Below, piece by piece: positions 63,135-64,000 of a stretch of DNA of 64,000 nt. This DNA comes from Ectobacillus panaciterrae DSM 19096 (GTDB lineage: Bacteria; Bacillota; Bacilli; Bacillales; Bacillaceae_G). Under the pieces are notes generated by a model that was given only the letters and a program-made list of their open reading frames with translations, had not been told where the DNA came from and did not search any database. Each line of letters opens with the position of its first letter. Position 1 is the first letter of the stretch. The stretch spans positions 1 to 64,000 of the forward strand of contig NZ_AUMR01000003.1 in NCBI RefSeq assembly GCF_000430785.1, written 5' to 3'. Both the position numbers and the translations under genes were made by a program.

Positions 63135-63635
63135 ATGAAATGGTCAATCCATCAATTAAACAAATACCGTAGCAAAGGGCTAACGTTGGACGAAACAGTT
63201 AAGTTTGACGACGTGGCGGGATGGAATTCAGAGATTCGCAATGTTTCACCTGTCCGTGTCACTGGAAGAGCCGATCTTGGCGCCAGCAAATTTACATTTC
63301 ATCTGCATATACAAGGAACGATGGTACTGCCTTGTTCTAGAACGTTAGTAGATGTACCGTTACCTTTTGACATTGAAACAACTGAGGTGTTCTTAGCTTC
63401 TGAGGAAGAATATGAAGCTGATGCAAACATTCATTATTTACAAGGAGAAGTGCTTGACTTACTCCCTGTAATTAAGGAAAATATACTTCTGGAAATCCCA
63501 ATGCAAATTTTCAGCGAGACGGCATCAGACGGAGCACCGGCAAAGGGTCAAGGCTGGCAAGTAATTACAGAAGAAGGAAAGGCTGAGAAAGTCGATCCTC
63601 GTTTGGCAGGACTTGCAAAGTTTTTTGACAAGTAG
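63135..63635 (+). CDS. ylbN: YlbN, YceD/DUF177 family protein
   Basis: 166 residues from the ATG at 63135 (AGGGGTGATTTT upstream). YceD proteins are linked to 23S rRNA or large-subunit biogenesis and are nearly always next to rpmF, as here. C-terminal [20 protein letters not shown] is typical. In the usual family the middle carries a CxxC pair; here only one Cys (VLPCSRTL) is seen, which is normal in bacilli. Confidence 0.88.
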   Translation: MKWSIHQLNKYRSKGLTLDETVKFDDVAGWNSEIRNVSPVRVTGRADLGASKFTFHLHIQGTMVLPCSRTLVDVPLPFDIETTEVFLASEEEYEADANIHYLQGEVLDLLPVIKENILLEIPMQIFSETASDGAPAKGQGWQVITEEGKAEKVDPRLAGLAKFFDK

Positions 63636-63694
63636 TGGAAGACCGGCTGAGGCCTTCAACAAAACTAACTCTCTCTTTTAAGGAGGTGGGAATA

Positions 63695-63868
63695 ATGGCT
63701 GTACCTTTTAGAAGAACTTCTAAAACAGTAAAAAGAAAGCGTCGCACGCACTTCAAATTGGCAGTGCCAGGTATGGTAGAATGCCCAAACTGCGGTGAAT
63801 TGAAATTAGGTCACCGTGTATGTAAAGCATGCGGTACTTACAAAGGTAAAGAAGTAATCAGCAAATAA
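63695..63868 (+). CDS. rpmF: Ribosomal protein L32
   Basis: 57 residues. Basic N-terminus [20 protein letters not shown], then a zinc ribbon with CPNC and CKAC pairs, that is the zinc-binding paralogue type. AAGGAGGTGGGA lies before the ATG. 59 bp after ylbN, so co-transcribed. Confidence 0.97.
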   Translation: MAVPFRRTSKTVKRKRRTHFKLAVPGMVECPNCGELKLGHRVCKACGTYKGKEVISK

Positions 63869-63876
63869 TGCTGGTT

Positions 63877-63909
63877 AGCGCAGAGGGTTATCCCTCTGCG
63901 CTTTTTTTA
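63877..63909 (+). terminator. Terminator after rpmF
   Basis: AGCGCAGAGGG / CCCTCTGCGCT with loop TTAT and TTTTTT. Confidence 0.9.
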
Positions 63910-63989
63910 TGTCTAGCTCCACCGGCAAGCTCCTCCTGTCAGAGAATCTCTGCCTTTCGGAGCTGAACGAGCCGGTTCCGCTTTTTTTA
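63910..63989. repeat. Solo shortened copy of the ~120-bp hairpin element
   Basis: Starts TGTCTAGCTCCACCGGC and ends GCCGGTTCCGCTTTTTTT like the units at 55.9 kb. The middle is collapsed: AGCTCC/GGAGCT and CAGAG-aat-CTCTG remain, the C-rich stem and tip are gone, and the fold is still a clean hairpin. It directly follows the rpmF terminator. Confidence 0.8.
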
Positions 63990-64000
63990 TATTCATAAAG

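Overview
The window is chromosomal DNA from a low-to-moderate-GC, endospore-forming member of the Bacillaceae. Gene order follows the Bacillus subtilis yku - pdh - yla - pyc - cta - ylb backbone almost without a break. Protein details (DUF1885 and DUF3055 proteins, the histidine phosphatase inside the ylb cluster, the 490-residue SpeA) point to something near the Bacillus cereus group or Ectobacillus. The species call is inference. I see no rRNA, tRNA, prophage, intact insertion sequence or CRISPR array.

Layout. 0.1-10.9 kb: yku region (degenerate EAL protein YkuI, YkuJ, YkuK, AbbA, c-di-AMP receptor DarB, citrate-responsive CcpC, lysine genes dapH and dapL, thiol proteins YkuU and YkuV), with an inserted block of a secreted protein, a glutaredoxin-like protein and a chromate transporter. 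11.2-13.8 kb: cytochrome bd genes cydAB behind a Rex/Fnr-like box. 13.8-18.9 kb: rnjA-rpoY, an EamA transporter, a HAD phosphatase, a FeoB-associated-type small protein, a peptide deformylase and a YjcZ sporulation peptide. 19-24.4 kb: pdhABCD. 24.4-28.6 kb: two small Bacillus families, an SR1/SR1P-type dual-function RNA with CcpN-like operators, spore transglutaminase and speA. 28.8-39.9 kb: nitronate monooxygenase-like gene, yktA, yktB, ykzI, suhB, ylaF, typA, ylaH, ylaI, ylaL, phoH, ylaN, ftsW. 40.2-51.1 kb: pyc and the caa3 oxidase genes ctaA / ctaBCDEFG. 51.2-63.9 kb: Asp23- and YugN-like proteins, the ylb cluster, rsmD-coaD under a ylbH-type structured leader, ylbJ, ylbK, ylbL, tmcAL, ylbN and rpmF.

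How it fits together. Pyruvate dehydrogenase, pyruvate carboxylase, DarB (a known c-di-AMP-dependent controller of pyruvate carboxylase in B. subtilis), CcpC, SR1 and the two terminal oxidases form a carbon and respiration node. Candidate CcpA, CcpN and Rex sites sit in front of several of these genes. AbbA, YjcZ, YlbD, YlbJ, YlbF and Tgl tie the region to sporulation and its regulation.

Most interesting structure. A family of roughly 120-bp intergenic elements, in tandem arrays (7.9 and 55.9 kb), one shortened copy (63.9 kb) and remnants, folds as one long interrupted hairpin. Copies differ by paired compensatory changes in several stems, around a conserved symmetric three-base internal loop. 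Other points: an apparent AUA start for tmcAL, a gene broken by one in-frame amber codon between ylbF and ylbG, two solo IS200/IS605-type ends, paired CcpN-like motifs at SR1 and pyc, and a 26-bp palindrome in front of cydA.
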